Position numbers and translations under genes: made by a program. A stretch of DNA of 64,000 bases from Dongia deserti. Lineage in GTDB: Bacteria; Pseudomonadota; Alphaproteobacteria; Dongiales; Dongiaceae. A model generated the notes under the pieces. The model was not told the origin of the DNA, did no database searches, and saw only the letters and a list, made by a program, of their open reading frames with translations. Each line of letters starts with the position of its first letter. The stretch's first letter is position 1. Where the stretch lies: assembly GCF_003574735.1 (NCBI RefSeq), contig NZ_QORW01000015.1, positions 62,001 through 126,000 on the forward strand. Reading direction: 5' to 3'. This document shows, piece by piece, positions 26,240 to 35,742 of the stretch.

Positions 26240-29200
26240 CTACTGGGCGGCTGCTCGAATTTCATCCTCGATGTGGACGCTCTCCACTGGGGTCACTGGG
26301 CGAACACGGAACCAGATTGCGTAGAGCGCCGGCAGAAAAATCAGAATCAGTGCCGTGCCGACCGCGGTTCCGCCGATCAGTGTGTAGGCCATGGAGCCCC
26401 AGAACACGGATTGCGTCAGCGGCACGAAAGCCAGAATTGCGGCGAGTGCCGTCAAAATGACGGGCCGCGCACGTTGGACGGTGGCCTCTACGACGGCACG
26501 ATAGGGGTCCAGCCCTTCTTCGCGATTGGTCTGGATCTGCCCGATCAGGATGAGCGTGTTGCGCATCAGGATGCCCGACAGCCCGATGAGGCCGAGGATG
26601 GCATTGAAACCGAACGGCTGCTGGAACAGCAGCAGGATCGGAACCGTCCCGATCAAGCCCAGTGGCGCCGTCAGGAAGACCATAACCATCGCGGAGAGGG
26701 ACCGGACCTGAATGACCAGGACCAGCAGCGTCAGGACGAGCATAATGGGAAAGACAGGCGCGAGGGCGCTATTGGCTTTGGCTGAATCTTCGATGTTGCC
26801 GCCTGTTTCAATGCGGTATCCGGCCGGAAGGCGCCCGATGATCGGTTGCAACGCCGACTCGATTTCCTTGGAGACTTCCGGCGGCTGGAGCCGCTCGTCA
26901 ATATCCGACTGAACGGTGATGGTCGGCGTGCGATCTCGTCGCCTCAGAATGGGATCCTCCGGCCGGACCTCTATGCGGCCGATCTGGCTGAGCGGAACGA
27001 CGCGGCCATCCTGGCTCGTCAAGGTCAGGTCGCCGAGCTGAGCGGGATCGAGCCGTTCGGGACCAGCGCTCCGCGCCACGACCTCGACGGTTCGGATGTC
27101 TTCACGCACCTGGGTTACCGGCGCGCCGGTCAGCAGAAACTGCAGCTGCTCGGCCACGTCCTGAGACGTCAACCCAATCAGTCGAAGCCGGTCCTGGTCG
27201 AGTACGAAGCGCGCCGTTGGCGCCCGCTCGCCCCAATCCTGATTCACTTGGCGGGTGTTCGGATTGGCGCGCATCACCGCCTGCACATCATTCGCGATCT
27301 CGCGAAGCTTGGCGGGATCAGGCCCCATCACGCGGAACGTGACGGGGAAATGGGAGTAAGGGCCGAATACCAGCTGTGTGACCCTGATCCGCCCTTCCGG
27401 CACCATTCCTTCGGCCACTTGTGCACGAAGCCTGACCTTCAGCTGCTCGCGCGCCTCGGCGTCAGGCGTCAACACAATCAGCTTCGCAAACGAGGGATCC
27501 GGCAGCTCCGGATTATAGGAAAAGAAGAAGCGCGGCGCACCCCGACCGATGTAGGTTGTGACGATCTTCGCTTCCGGCTGCTGTCTCAGCCAGTCCTCCA
27601 CCTTCGTTGCGGCCCTGGCCGTCGCCTCGATGCTGGTTCCCTCGGGCATCTGCACTTCAACCAGCACCTCCGGCCGGTCCGAAGCCGGGAAGAACTGCTG
27701 CTTGACCAGCCCCATTCCCGCGCCAGCCAGCAGGAAAGCCCCGATCACCGCGCCGGCGACGAAGAACTTGTGGTTCACGGCCCATGTCACCAGCCGCCGG
27801 AACTTCTCATACCGGGGCGTCGCATAGATGGCCTCATGACCGCCCTTGATGGGCTTGATATCTGGAAGCAGCTTCACGCCCAAGTAAGGGGTAAAGACGA
27901 CCGCGACGACCCAGGAGGCGATCAGGGCAAAGCCGACGATCCAGAAGATGTTGCCGGCATATTCCCCGGCAGTCGATCGCGCAAAACCGACAGGCGTGAA
28001 GCCGATGACGGTGACCAGCGTTCCCGACAGCATGGGAGCGGCGGTATGGCTCCAGGCATAGGCGGCCGCCTTGATCCTGTCCCAGCCTTCTTCCATCTTC
28101 ACCACCATGATCTCGATGGCGATGATGGCGTCATCGACCAGGAGCCCCAGCGCAATGATGAGTGCGCCGAGGGTGATGCGGTCGAACACCCGGTCGGTGA
28201 CCAGCATGATCACGAACACTGCAGCCAGTGTCAGCGGCACGGCGGCGGCCACCACGATGCCGACGCGCCACCCGAGGCTGATCAGGCTCACGACCATGAT
28301 CACGCCCAAGGCGACGAAGAACTTGATCATGAACTCGCCAACTGCTTCCTCGACGTTCACCGCCTGATCGCTGATCTTCGTGAAGGAAAGGCCGGCCGGC
28401 AGTTCCGCCGCAATCTTGCGTTCCTCCGCATCGAGCGCCTTGCCCAGATCGAGGGCATTCCATCCTTCTTTCATGACGACACCGAGAACCATCGCCGGTT
28501 CGCCGTCATGCCGGATCAGGAAGGTCGCGGGGTCGTCATAGCCACGTCGCACCTGGGCGATGTCCGAGAGCTTCAACGTCCGTCCTGCAGCGACGATGGG
28601 CGTGTCGGCAATCTTCTGCAGGTCGTCATAGGCTCCGTCGACGCGGATGAAGACCTGTGGACCGTGGGTATCGATCGAGCCCGCCGGCGTCACGACGTTC
28701 TGGCGCCGGAGGCCCTCGAAGATCTCGCGGGCGCTGATGCCGAGGTTCGCCAGCCTGCCATACGAGAACTCCACGAAGATCCGTTCCGGTCGCTCTCCGA
28801 AGATATCGACCTTCTTCACGCCCGGAACATGGAGGAGGCGCTGGCGCAAGGTTTCTGCTTCCCGCGTCAGCTGCCGCGGCGGCATGCCCCGCGCCTTGAT
28901 CGCATAGAGCGCGAACTGCACATCGGAATACTCGTCGTTGATGAACGGCCCGAGCACGCCGGCAGGAAGGCTGGGTGCCTCATCGCCGAGCTTCTTGCGC
29001 GCCTGGTAGAACTCATCTTCGACCGCAGAGGGCGGGGTCTTGTCGAGCAGAGACAAGGTCAGAAACGCCAGCCCCGGCCGCGTGAAGGTCTCCACCCGAT
29101 CATACCAGCGCAGTTCCTGGAGGCGTTTTTCGAGCGGCTCGGCGACGAGGTTCTGCATCTCCTCGGCGGTCGCGCCCGGCCAGGCTGCCGTCACCGTGAG

Positions 29201-29341
29201 GACCTTGATCGTGAATGCGGGGTCTTCGGCGCGGCCGAGCTGCAGGAAGGCAAACGCGCCGGCTGCGCTGATCGCGATCAACAGAAACAGCGTGATCGCG
29301 CGCTCCCGAACGGCAAGGGCGGAGAGATTGAACCGGCTCAT
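26240..29341 (-). CDS. RND efflux transporter permease
   Basis: This 1033-residue inner-membrane proton-driven pump of the AcrB/HAE1 superfamily carries two repeats of large periplasmic domains between TM1-2 and TM7-8. TM4 carries the proton-relay pair Asp403-Asp404 (GLLVDDAIIAIE). The C-terminal half carries GLIGLSGILMRNTLILI. Sequence style is closest to the divergent branch of RND pumps paired with a lipoprotein fusion partner. Its ATG overlaps the fusion-protein stop by four bases. No outer-membrane channel gene is present here, so a TolC encoded elsewhere is needed. Substrates are unknown. Confidence 0.95.
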   Translation of the reverse strand: MSRFNLSALAVRERAITLFLLIAISAAGAFAFLQLGRAEDPAFTIKVLTVTAAWPGATAEEMQNLVAEPLEKRLQELRWYDRVETFTRPGLAFLTLSLLDKTPPSAVEDEFYQARKKLGDEAPSLPAGVLGPFINDEYSDVQFALYAIKARGMPPRQLTREAETLRQRLLHVPGVKKVDIFGERPERIFVEFSYGRLANLGISAREIFEGLRRQNVVTPAGSIDTHGPQVFIRVDGAYDDLQKIADTPIVAAGRTLKLSDIAQVRRGYDDPATFLIRHDGEPAMVLGVVMKEGWNALDLGKALDAEERKIAAELPAGLSFTKISDQAVNVEEAVGEFMIKFFVALGVIMVVSLISLGWRVGIVVAAAVPLTLAAVFVIMLVTDRVFDRITLGALIIALGLLVDDAIIAIEIMVVKMEEGWDRIKAAAYAWSHTAAPMLSGTLVTVIGFTPVGFARSTAGEYAGNIFWIVGFALIASWVVAVVFTPYLGVKLLPDIKPIKGGHEAIYATPRYEKFRRLVTWAVNHKFFVAGAVIGAFLLAGAGMGLVKQQFFPASDRPEVLVEVQMPEGTSIEATARAATKVEDWLRQQPEAKIVTTYIGRGAPRFFFSYNPELPDPSFAKLIVLTPDAEAREQLKVRLRAQVAEGMVPEGRIRVTQLVFGPYSHFPVTFRVMGPDPAKLREIANDVQAVMRANPNTRQVNQDWGERAPTARFVLDQDRLRLIGLTSQDVAEQLQFLLTGAPVTQVREDIRTVEVVARSAGPERLDPAQLGDLTLTSQDGRVVPLSQIGRIEVRPEDPILRRRDRTPTITVQSDIDERLQPPEVSKEIESALQPIIGRLPAGYRIETGGNIEDSAKANSALAPVFPIMLVLTLLVLVIQVRSLSAMVMVFLTAPLGLIGTVPILLLFQQPFGFNAILGLIGLSGILMRNTLILIGQIQTNREEGLDPYRAVVEATVQRARPVILTALAAILAFVPLTQSVFWGSMAYTLIGGTAVGTALILIFLPALYAIWFRVRPVTPVESVHIEDEIRAAAQ

Positions 29342-30546
29342 GGCAGGCTGGCCTGAGCGTCACTTGTCCGGACCCGCTGCCCGTCGTGCAGGAGATGGGC
29401 GCCGAGCGCGACGATCCGCTCTCCGACGGAGACGCCGCTACTCAGAATGGCGGTCTCGGCTCCGACCTGATCGATCCGCACCGGCCGAAAGGTCACGGTG
29501 GAGGTCTTCTCGTCAAAGACCCAGACGCCGGCTTGCTTGCCTTCGTCGCGCAGAGCGCCAAGCGGCACGGCCGTTCTCTCAGCGGCGAAGTCACTCGGCA
29601 ACAGAATGGTCACGGTCGCGCCCAATGGCGCCGTCGCAGCATCGCCGTCGAGGACATAACGCGCCTCGTAGGTCCTGGTCAGCGGATCGGCGGCATCGGA
29701 AAGCTGCCTCAGGCGGGCAGGCCAGCGGGTATCGCGGCCATAGAGCGAAGCCTGCGCGGCCGATCCAATCGCCGGCCGTACCGTTTCGGGCAGGCTGACG
29801 GACGCCTCACGCGGGCCGACGTGCGCGATGCGCGCTACGATCTGCCCAGCGCTCACGACCTGGCCTGGCTCGGCCAGCGTCTCCACCACGGTGCCATCTG
29901 CATCTGCCACGAGGGTGGAATACTGGCTCTCGTCCTGGGCGACCTTCAGCTGCGCCTGCGCTGCGTCCAACAAGGCGCGGGCGCTGTCCGCCGCAGCCTT
30001 TGCCGCATCATATTCCGAGGCCGAAACGGCGCCCGATGGTAACAAGCGGCGATAGCGTTTTTCATCTGCTGCGGCCTGAATCAACCGTGCTTTCGCGGCG
30101 CCGACATTGCCCAGCTGGGCGGTAATCGCGTGCTCGTAGTCCGTAGCATCGATTCGGTACAGCGGTGTCCCGGCTTGAATCACCTGACCGGTATCCACCA
30201 AGCGCTCGACGATCTTTCCGCTAATCCTGAAACCCAGATCGCTTTGGACCCGGGCCGCAACGGTTCCGGTGAAGGCCCTTTCCTCAGGTGATGCCGGCTC
30301 CACCGACACAAGTCGTACCAGCGTATCGGCCGTTCGGGGATCAGCTTCGGGCTGGTCACAGCCGCCAAGAGAAAGGAGCAAAACAGCAATGAACGCGGCT
30401 AGAGCTCGCGCCCTTACGGTCCCGCCGAACCGCCCATATCCTGGCGCGGATCGGCAATGACCGGCCAAGTTCATCTCTGACTCTGTTCCAGCCATCGCAG
30501 CACCGCCATTGCATGGGCCTCTCGGCAACTCTTGTTTCCTGCTCAC
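29338..30546 (-). CDS. RND efflux periplasmic adaptor (lipoprotein)
   Basis: This is a 402-residue membrane fusion protein. A lipobox (LLLSLGGC) near residue 62 predicts a lipid-anchored adaptor. The mature part has the barrel-sandwich halves (FRISGKIVERLVDTGQVIQAGTPL and GTVVETLAEPGQVVSAGQIVARI) around a helical hairpin, then the beta-barrel and membrane-proximal domains. The GTG at 30546 overlaps the marR stop (GTGA), suggesting coupling. However, the n-region is then unusually long, and starts at 30495 or 30474 are also plausible. It connects the downstream permease to an outer-membrane channel. Confidence 0.92.
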   Translation of the reverse strand: MSRKQELPRGPCNGGAAMAGTESEMNLAGHCRSAPGYGRFGGTVRARALAAFIAVLLLSLGGCDQPEADPRTADTLVRLVSVEPASPEERAFTGTVAARVQSDLGFRISGKIVERLVDTGQVIQAGTPLYRIDATDYEHAITAQLGNVGAAKARLIQAAADEKRYRRLLPSGAVSASEYDAAKAAADSARALLDAAQAQLKVAQDESQYSTLVADADGTVVETLAEPGQVVSAGQIVARIAHVGPREASVSLPETVRPAIGSAAQASLYGRDTRWPARLRQLSDAADPLTRTYEARYVLDGDAATAPLGATVTILLPSDFAAERTAVPLGALRDEGKQAGVWVFDEKTSTVTFRPVRIDQVGAETAILSSGVSVGERIVALGAHLLHDGQRVRTSDAQASLP

Positions 30547-30980
30547 AACTCAGAAGCTACGACCTCGCGCAGCAGAGCACGAAGTTCCGACGATCGCTTG
30601 CGGCCGAATGCCTCTTCAAACCTGGATTGAGCCTGGTTCCATCCAGCGGACGCGGCGCGCAGTCGCTCCACGCCGGCCTCCGTCAGACGCAGGTCCTTCG
30701 TTCGTCGATCGGAACTGCCGGGAACAATCTCAATCAGGCCTTCGCGCTCCAGAGGCAGCATGTTCCGCCCCAGGGTCGTGCGGTCCATCACGAGCTCCTT
30801 CGCTAGAGCGTTGATTGAAAGGGGTCCGAATCCTCTCAACTTGGCGAGAATCGAGAACTGAGTCGTGCGCAACCCTGATGATGCGAGAAACTGATCGTAG
30901 AATTGAGTCAGGTAGCGAGCCGCCTGGCGAACCGCCAGGCAATTGCACTGCTGAAACTTCGCTGCGGCTTCTGGCGCCAT
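30543..30980 (-). CDS. MarR family transcriptional regulator
   Basis: This 145-residue winged-helix regulator has an N-terminal dimerisation helix (NCLAVRQAARYLTQFYDQFLASSGL), HTH residues in LSINALAKELVMDRTTLGRNMLPLEREGLI, and wing SSDRRTKDLRLTEAG. The ATG at 30980 sits eight bases after AGGAG; a GTG three codons earlier overlaps that site and is unlikely. It is the first gene of a marR-adaptor-permease operon with four-base overlaps throughout. It most likely represses its own operon through the palindrome 20 bases upstream and is released by a pump substrate. Confidence 0.93.
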   Translation of the reverse strand: MAPEAAAKFQQCNCLAVRQAARYLTQFYDQFLASSGLRTTQFSILAKLRGFGPLSINALAKELVMDRTTLGRNMLPLEREGLIEIVPGSSDRRTKDLRLTEAGVERLRAASAGWNQAQSRFEEAFGRKRSSELRALLREVVASEL

Positions 30981-30999
30981 GCGGGTCACTCCTCAAATT

Positions 31000-31033
31000 A
31001 GCGTATATGCGCTTATATAGGTGCATATACGCT
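31000..31033 (-). promoter_or_regulatory. probable MarR operator
   Basis: AGCGTATATGC at 31000-31010 and GCATATACGCT at 31023-31033 form a perfect 11-bp inverted repeat with a 12-base AT-rich centre (GCTTATATAGGT). It ends 20 bases upstream of the marR start codon, where a repressor would block transcription of the operon. AT-rich palindromes of this size are typical of MarR autoregulation. Confidence 0.8.
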
Positions 31034-31093
31034 CATGTCAAGGTGTTCTGCCTAAAATCGCCTTGCTTGGTCAGGTGGCGTTTTCCGGCCTGT

Positions 31094-31307
31094 GGACGAG
31101 GAGGGACAGCAGGTGCCGATCCTCACGGTGTTCCACAAGGGCGCCGATGGGGTGATCAGGCTGAGTTGGGCCTCCGAGCTGTTGTTCGCGCCAGCCGAGC
31201 CGGGGCAAGATCCACGGCATATCGGCACGGTCGAGCCGATGTGGACTCTCTTGGATCTCACGCCCGGAGGGCGGCCGCACGCGTACGAGCAATTCGAATA
31301 CAAATGA
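31094..31307 (+). pseudogene. DUF899 C-terminal fragment (direct repeat copy 2)
   Basis: This 71-codon remnant is identical in frame to the last 71 codons of the DUF899 gene except for Val-to-Ile near its middle and a final Glu-to-Lys. It begins abruptly within the gene, at the equivalent of 25969, and has no ribosome site of its own, so it is not expected to be functional. Its three base differences from the intact copy indicate a recent duplication or a recombination scar. Confidence 0.88.
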
Positions 31308-31526
31308 TGAGGCGCCAGCGAGCACTTAGCAGGCATGCGGATTACGCCCGGCCTGCACGCGTCTTGCCCCCGATGTGAAGCGAAGTATTCCAACGCCATC
31401 TGCAAGTCCGAACCGGACTCCACTTCAGGGACCCGAAGCACTCAACTAGGCGGCAGATGGTCCCTCGACGGCACGCTCGGCAGGAAACATCACGGTGATG
31501 GTCGGGCCGACGCCTACGCAGCCGCG

Positions 31527-33239
31527 TTACCGGATGTATCCGAGCGCCTCGATCTTCAGCAAAATCTGCTGAGCGGACTGATCGGGCGTGTATTCCCCAG
31601 TATCGATGCGCAGGTCGGGTGCGATCGGAGCCTCGTAGGGGTCGTTGACGCCGGTGAAGTTGGAAAGCAGCCCGGCACGAGCCTTGGCATAAAGGCCCTT
31701 CCGATCGCGCTTCTCGCATACGTCAACTGGTGTCGCCACATGCACCTCGATGAAACCACCGGCCGCCTCCACGATTTCGCGGACCTGCCGCCGGATATTC
31801 TCGTAGGGCGCGATCGGTGCGCAAATGGCAATCCCGCCGGACTTCGCAATGAGGCCCGCCACATACCCGATGCGCAGCACATTGAGATTCCGGTGCTCCC
31901 GCGAGAAGCCTAGTTCGCTTGAGAGGTGCCGCCGCACAACGTCGCCGTCGAGCACCGTCACCGGCCGAGTCCCGTCCTCGTTCAGCTTGGCAAGCAGCGC
32001 GTTGGCAATCGTCGACTTGCCAGAACTCGGCAAGCCCGTGAAAAAGATCACGAAGCCCTGCCGGTGACGCGGCGGGAAGCTGCGCCGCAATTCGTCAAGC
32101 ACCTCGGGGAAGGACAGCCATTCCGGTATCTCGATGCCGTCGCGCAGGCGCCGGCGCAATTCGGTGCCGGAGATGGTCATTGGCGTCTCGCCATCGCGTA
32201 TTTCGTTGTGCGGCACAAACTGGCCGCGTTCCGGCACGTACATCATCTCCTCGAATGGGATCATCTCGATTTCCAGCTGGTCTTGATAGTTGCGGACCAG
32301 CTGTTGTGCCGCATAGGGATCATAGAAACTCACGCCATTGCCGCCATTGCCCGGACCCGCATGATCACGGCCGACGATGAACCCCGAGCAGCCGAAGTTG
32401 CGGCGAATGATGGCGTGCCAGACTGCCTCACGCGGTCCCGCCAATCGCATCGCGAGCGGCAGCAGGCTCATGATCGTGGTTTGTTCGGGATACCGCCGCA
32501 GGACGTGCTCGTAGCACCGTACGCGCGTGTAATGGTCGACGTCTCCCGGCTTGGTCATGCCCACGACAGGGTGCAACAGCAGGTTGGCTTCGGAGGCTTT
32601 TGCCGCCCGGCACGTCAGCTCGAAATGAGCCCGGTGCATCGGATTGCGGGTCTGGAACGCCACCACCTGCGACCACCCCCGCTTGCGGAACTTCTGGCGC
32701 AGCGCCGCCGGATCATCCCGGAGGTGCTTGAAATCATAGTAGGCTGGCGGTTCGATGCCCGTGATGGGCCCGCCGACATAGATCGGATTCGCCTTGTGCA
32801 GCAGATGAAACACACCGGGATGGGCAGAATCCGTCGTGCCGTAGACCAGCCGTGCTTCCAGTTCGAGGTCCGGTGTCCACTTCGATTCCACGGTCATCGT
32901 GGCGACGAGCACACCTTCGCGGTCGCGCAAGGCAAGGCGTTGGCCATGGACCAGCTTCTCGCCGAATTCACGATCGACATCGAGAACAATGGGGATTGGC
33001 CATACCAAGCCATTTCCGAGCCGGCTGTCGCGCACGACGCGGTCATACTCGTCGCAAGACATGAATCCCGTCAGTGGGGAAAATGCCCCGTTCATCAACA
33101 GCTCGAGATCACAGATTTGTCTGTCTGTCAGATGCCAGGAAGGATATTCAATGGCTCGTCGGCGTTCCGCCTCGAGGGCGCCGTTGGGCAAGTACAGGAC
33201 CTGCAATTTCCCGCCGTACGGCTCGATGAGCGTTTTCAT
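31527..33239 (-). CDS. bifunctional sulfate adenylyltransferase / adenylylsulfate kinase
   Basis: In this 570-residue fusion, the N-terminal ATP sulfurylase (about 1-385) carries QTRNPMHRAH and GRDHAG. The C-terminal APS kinase (about 390-570) carries the P-loop GLPSSGKST, DGDVVRRHLSSELGFS and the PYENIRRQVRE segment. Together they convert sulfate and ATP to APS and then PAPS, for sulfur assimilation or sulfation. The ATG at 33239 follows GGGGAGA; the frame continues upstream without similarity. No cysteine-pathway reductases neighbour it, so supply of PAPS to a sulfotransferase such as that at 6.0 kb is an attractive but unproven use. Confidence 0.95.
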   Translation of the reverse strand: MKTLIEPYGGKLQVLYLPNGALEAERRRAIEYPSWHLTDRQICDLELLMNGAFSPLTGFMSCDEYDRVVRDSRLGNGLVWPIPIVLDVDREFGEKLVHGQRLALRDREGVLVATMTVESKWTPDLELEARLVYGTTDSAHPGVFHLLHKANPIYVGGPITGIEPPAYYDFKHLRDDPAALRQKFRKRGWSQVVAFQTRNPMHRAHFELTCRAAKASEANLLLHPVVGMTKPGDVDHYTRVRCYEHVLRRYPEQTTIMSLLPLAMRLAGPREAVWHAIIRRNFGCSGFIVGRDHAGPGNGGNGVSFYDPYAAQQLVRNYQDQLEIEMIPFEEMMYVPERGQFVPHNEIRDGETPMTISGTELRRRLRDGIEIPEWLSFPEVLDELRRSFPPRHRQGFVIFFTGLPSSGKSTIANALLAKLNEDGTRPVTVLDGDVVRRHLSSELGFSREHRNLNVLRIGYVAGLIAKSGGIAICAPIAPYENIRRQVREIVEAAGGFIEVHVATPVDVCEKRDRKGLYAKARAGLLSNFTGVNDPYEAPIAPDLRIDTGEYTPDQSAQQILLKIEALGYIR

Positions 33240-33481
33240 GTGGTTATCTCCCCTGCAGAGACCTGCTGCTGGCGAAGCTATCGCGCGCCAGGGTCCGCTT
33301 CCGCGCCGGCGCAGGAGAGACAATCATTCCTAGCTACTCTGGTTCCCTATCAAGGTCGGCAAGGCCTTGCTTTTGTTCGCCACCAGGGCAGTGCGGCAAC
33401 TACTATGGGTACCGACGACAAGATTGGCTTTGCTGCCCCTGCGAAGTCGCCGCACTGACAAATTCGTGAGCAGCGCGATGG

Positions 33482-34372
33482 CTACCGTGCTCGCTGCTGC
33501 GAGGCTCGCTCATCGGGCATAGCGTTGGCGGGCTCGGTGCGCACTTGCGCATTGGTGAGGTGGACCACGATGCGGCCGAGCCTGATCGCACCATCGTAGC
33601 GCACCGGCACTGGCGGCAGGTCCTGCTGGATCGATGCCACCCAGATCGTCGGCGGCGCCGACGAATCGTCATCCCATTGGCGGCCCGACCGCCAGCTCTT
33701 CCGGAAGCCGGAGATGCGTTTCATGCTGAAGCTGCACCGCACAGCCGGGCCTTGATAGATCGAATACTCGCTAGGCGGCAGCATCGCCTCATCGACGTGT
33801 TGCATGACCAAGTCGAAGCGGCGTCGACCGTCGAACACCGGCACGGTTTGGCTGCAGTGGCCGTTCTCCTTCAACGTCCGGCTGGCGGCGACGGCAAGGC
33901 TCAGCGGATCGACGATTCCGTCCGGAAGCGTTTCCGGCAACCCGCCTTCGATGTCGGGATCGGGTTCCGGCGGTGGAGTCTGCTGGAGGTCGTAGCGACC
34001 GCCCTCCGCAAAGCCGAGATGGACCGTGCGCTGATTGCTCTGCCAGTCGGTTTCGGCGACGTAGCGCCGCGGCTCGATGCGGCCGTTCTGATCGAGGCCC
34101 TCGGCGGCAAGCTTCATGTCCCACTTGTACAGCCAGCCGACCGTGCCCCGCGTTCCCCCTTCAGCAGTCACGCGGTATTGGTCCGGCTGCAGCGTCATGT
34201 CCACATCGAACGTGAAGATGTGGAGGCCGCCGAGATAGACGTCATAGGTCAGGTCGATGACCCGTGCCGGCGAGGCCGTGGCCGCGCGCGCCGGCACGGA
34301 CGAAAGGCTCGCGGCGGTCGCCAGGGCGAGGCCGACACATAGGAAGGTGAGGCGTGCGGTCGGGCGAAGCAT
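33482..34372 (-). CDS. DUF3108 exported protein
   Basis: This 296-residue protein has a signal peptide (LCVGLALATAASLSSVPARA). The DUF3108 domain is recognisable from the opening VIDLTYDVYLGGLHIFTFDVDMTLQPDQYRV and the later DGRRRFDLVM strand. These periplasmic proteins are predicted beta-rich folds of unknown role, widespread in Proteobacteria. It is a single gene, divergent from the following serine hydrolase, with about 260 bases between them. Confidence 0.85.
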   Translation of the reverse strand: MLRPTARLTFLCVGLALATAASLSSVPARAATASPARVIDLTYDVYLGGLHIFTFDVDMTLQPDQYRVTAEGGTRGTVGWLYKWDMKLAAEGLDQNGRIEPRRYVAETDWQSNQRTVHLGFAEGGRYDLQQTPPPEPDPDIEGGLPETLPDGIVDPLSLAVAASRTLKENGHCSQTVPVFDGRRRFDLVMQHVDEAMLPPSEYSIYQGPAVRCSFSMKRISGFRKSWRSGRQWDDDSSAPPTIWVASIQQDLPPVPVRYDGAIRLGRIVVHLTNAQVRTEPANAMPDERASQQRAR

Positions 34373-34632
34373 GCGTGCGATCCGCGCTGTACGAAGAATG
34401 ATGGCATAATATACAATCTGTTTCGGGAAGAAACACGTTCCCGAGATCAGCGGGCGCTCCTAAACAATGCGGCTTTCGCCCTCGGTCCCATCCCGGTATT
34501 CTGGCGGCCACCGCCATTGCAGCACAGCTCATCTCGGTGCTGGCGATCGACAGCAGCATCAAGTCGTGGTGCTGCGGACGATGAGATTCCGTAGCACTCT
34601 ATACCAAGTAACGCAGTGCCCAGAGCAGAACC

Positions 34633-35670
34633 ATGTTGCTCCGACCGCTTTTCTTCGTTTTGGCATTCCTTGCAACGCCCGCGCTCGCGAGCCCTGATGA
34701 GCCCGCTTCGGCGCTTATGGCCATTCTCGATCGTGCCGAGGCGCTGCAACCGCTGGAGACATTGGTTGTCGCTCACGGTGGCGCGATTGTGGCCGAGCGT
34801 GGGTACCGCGGTCACGCGACATCCGCCCCGACAAGCATCATGTCTGCATCCAAGTCTGTCATTTCCGCTCTGGTCGGCATTGCCGTGGACAAGGGCATCC
34901 TCGAAGGTCCCGGCCAGCCGATTGCGCCGCTGCTGGCGGATGCCATGCCGCCGAACCCGGATCCGCGCCTGAGCAAGATCACGATCGGACATCTGCTTTC
35001 GATGCAGGCGGGACTTGGGTCGACATCCGGCGCGCGCTACGGCGCCTGGGTGAGCAGTGGCAACTGGGTGCGGTCGGCACTCGCGCAGCCTTTCGAGGAT
35101 GAGCCGGGCGGGCGGATGATCTATTCCACGGGTTCGACGCACCTGCTTTCAGCGATTCTGACGCGGCAAACGGGGCGTTCCACACTGGCGCTGGCGCGCG
35201 ACTGGCTCGGTCCACTTGACGGATTCGCCATTGCCTCGTGGGAGCGCGATCCACAAGGCATCTATGTCGGTGGAAACCTGATGGCGATGAGCCCAAGGTC
35301 GCTGCTTGCCTTTGGTGAGCTCTATCGCATGAACGGCGTGACCCCTGACGGTCGGCGGCTGATTTCCGCGGACTGGATCGAGGCATCGTGGGAGCCGTGG
35401 ACAACCTCGCGCTACACCGGCGATGGCCATGGCTATGGCTGGTTTACGCGCCCGATCGCCGGAGAGGAGGTCAGGTATAGCTGGGGCTATGGCGGACAGA
35501 TGCTCTATGTCGTGCCGCGTCTCGAGCTCACCGCCGTGATGACCTCCAGCGTGAACGCGCCGTCCAGCCGGACGGGGCACCGGGACGATCTCCACGCCCT
35601 TATGGGAGAGATCATCGCCGCGATTGCCGACCTTGCGAGTCACGGCATCGAGGCGGAGACCACGAACTAA
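34633..35670 (+). CDS. serine hydrolase, class C beta-lactamase-like
   Basis: This 345-residue protein has a signal peptide (RPLFFVLAFLATPALA). The penicillin-binding/beta-lactamase-type SxxK motif is SASK near 71-74. A YSTGSTHL segment near 174-181 stands where the Tyr-x-Asn motif is expected, and SWGYGGQ stands near the Lys-Thr-Gly position. These variants are more typical of esterase-like members of the superfamily than of beta-lactamases, so a periplasmic esterase or peptidase activity is more likely than drug resistance. It stands alone. Confidence 0.85.
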   Translation: MLLRPLFFVLAFLATPALASPDEPASALMAILDRAEALQPLETLVVAHGGAIVAERGYRGHATSAPTSIMSASKSVISALVGIAVDKGILEGPGQPIAPLLADAMPPNPDPRLSKITIGHLLSMQAGLGSTSGARYGAWVSSGNWVRSALAQPFEDEPGGRMIYSTGSTHLLSAILTRQTGRSTLALARDWLGPLDGFAIASWERDPQGIYVGGNLMAMSPRSLLAFGELYRMNGVTPDGRRLISADWIEASWEPWTTSRYTGDGHGYGWFTRPIAGEEVRYSWGYGGQMLYVVPRLELTAVMTSSVNAPSSRTGHRDDLHALMGEIIAAIADLASHGIEAETTN

Positions 35671-35742
35671 CGGCCGGCACTGCCAGGGAAGCGTCGGGGC
35701 TCGATAACACTCGACAGAACGTCCTCAGATCGCGGCGGTAGC

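Noticed and set aside
26846-29356. Very long open frame antisense to the RND permease
   Set aside because: It has no ribosome site and its His/Arg/Asp-rich composition is typical of the shadow of a GC-rich membrane-protein gene.
25969-31307. Composite transposon around the efflux operon
   Set aside because: The flanking repeats are pieces of a DUF899 gene, not insertion sequences, and there is no transposase or target-site duplication that I can see.
34633-35670. Beta-lactamase conferring drug resistance
   Set aside because: The SxxK is present, but the Tyr-x-Asn and Lys-Thr-Gly positions are replaced in the manner of esterase-like relatives.
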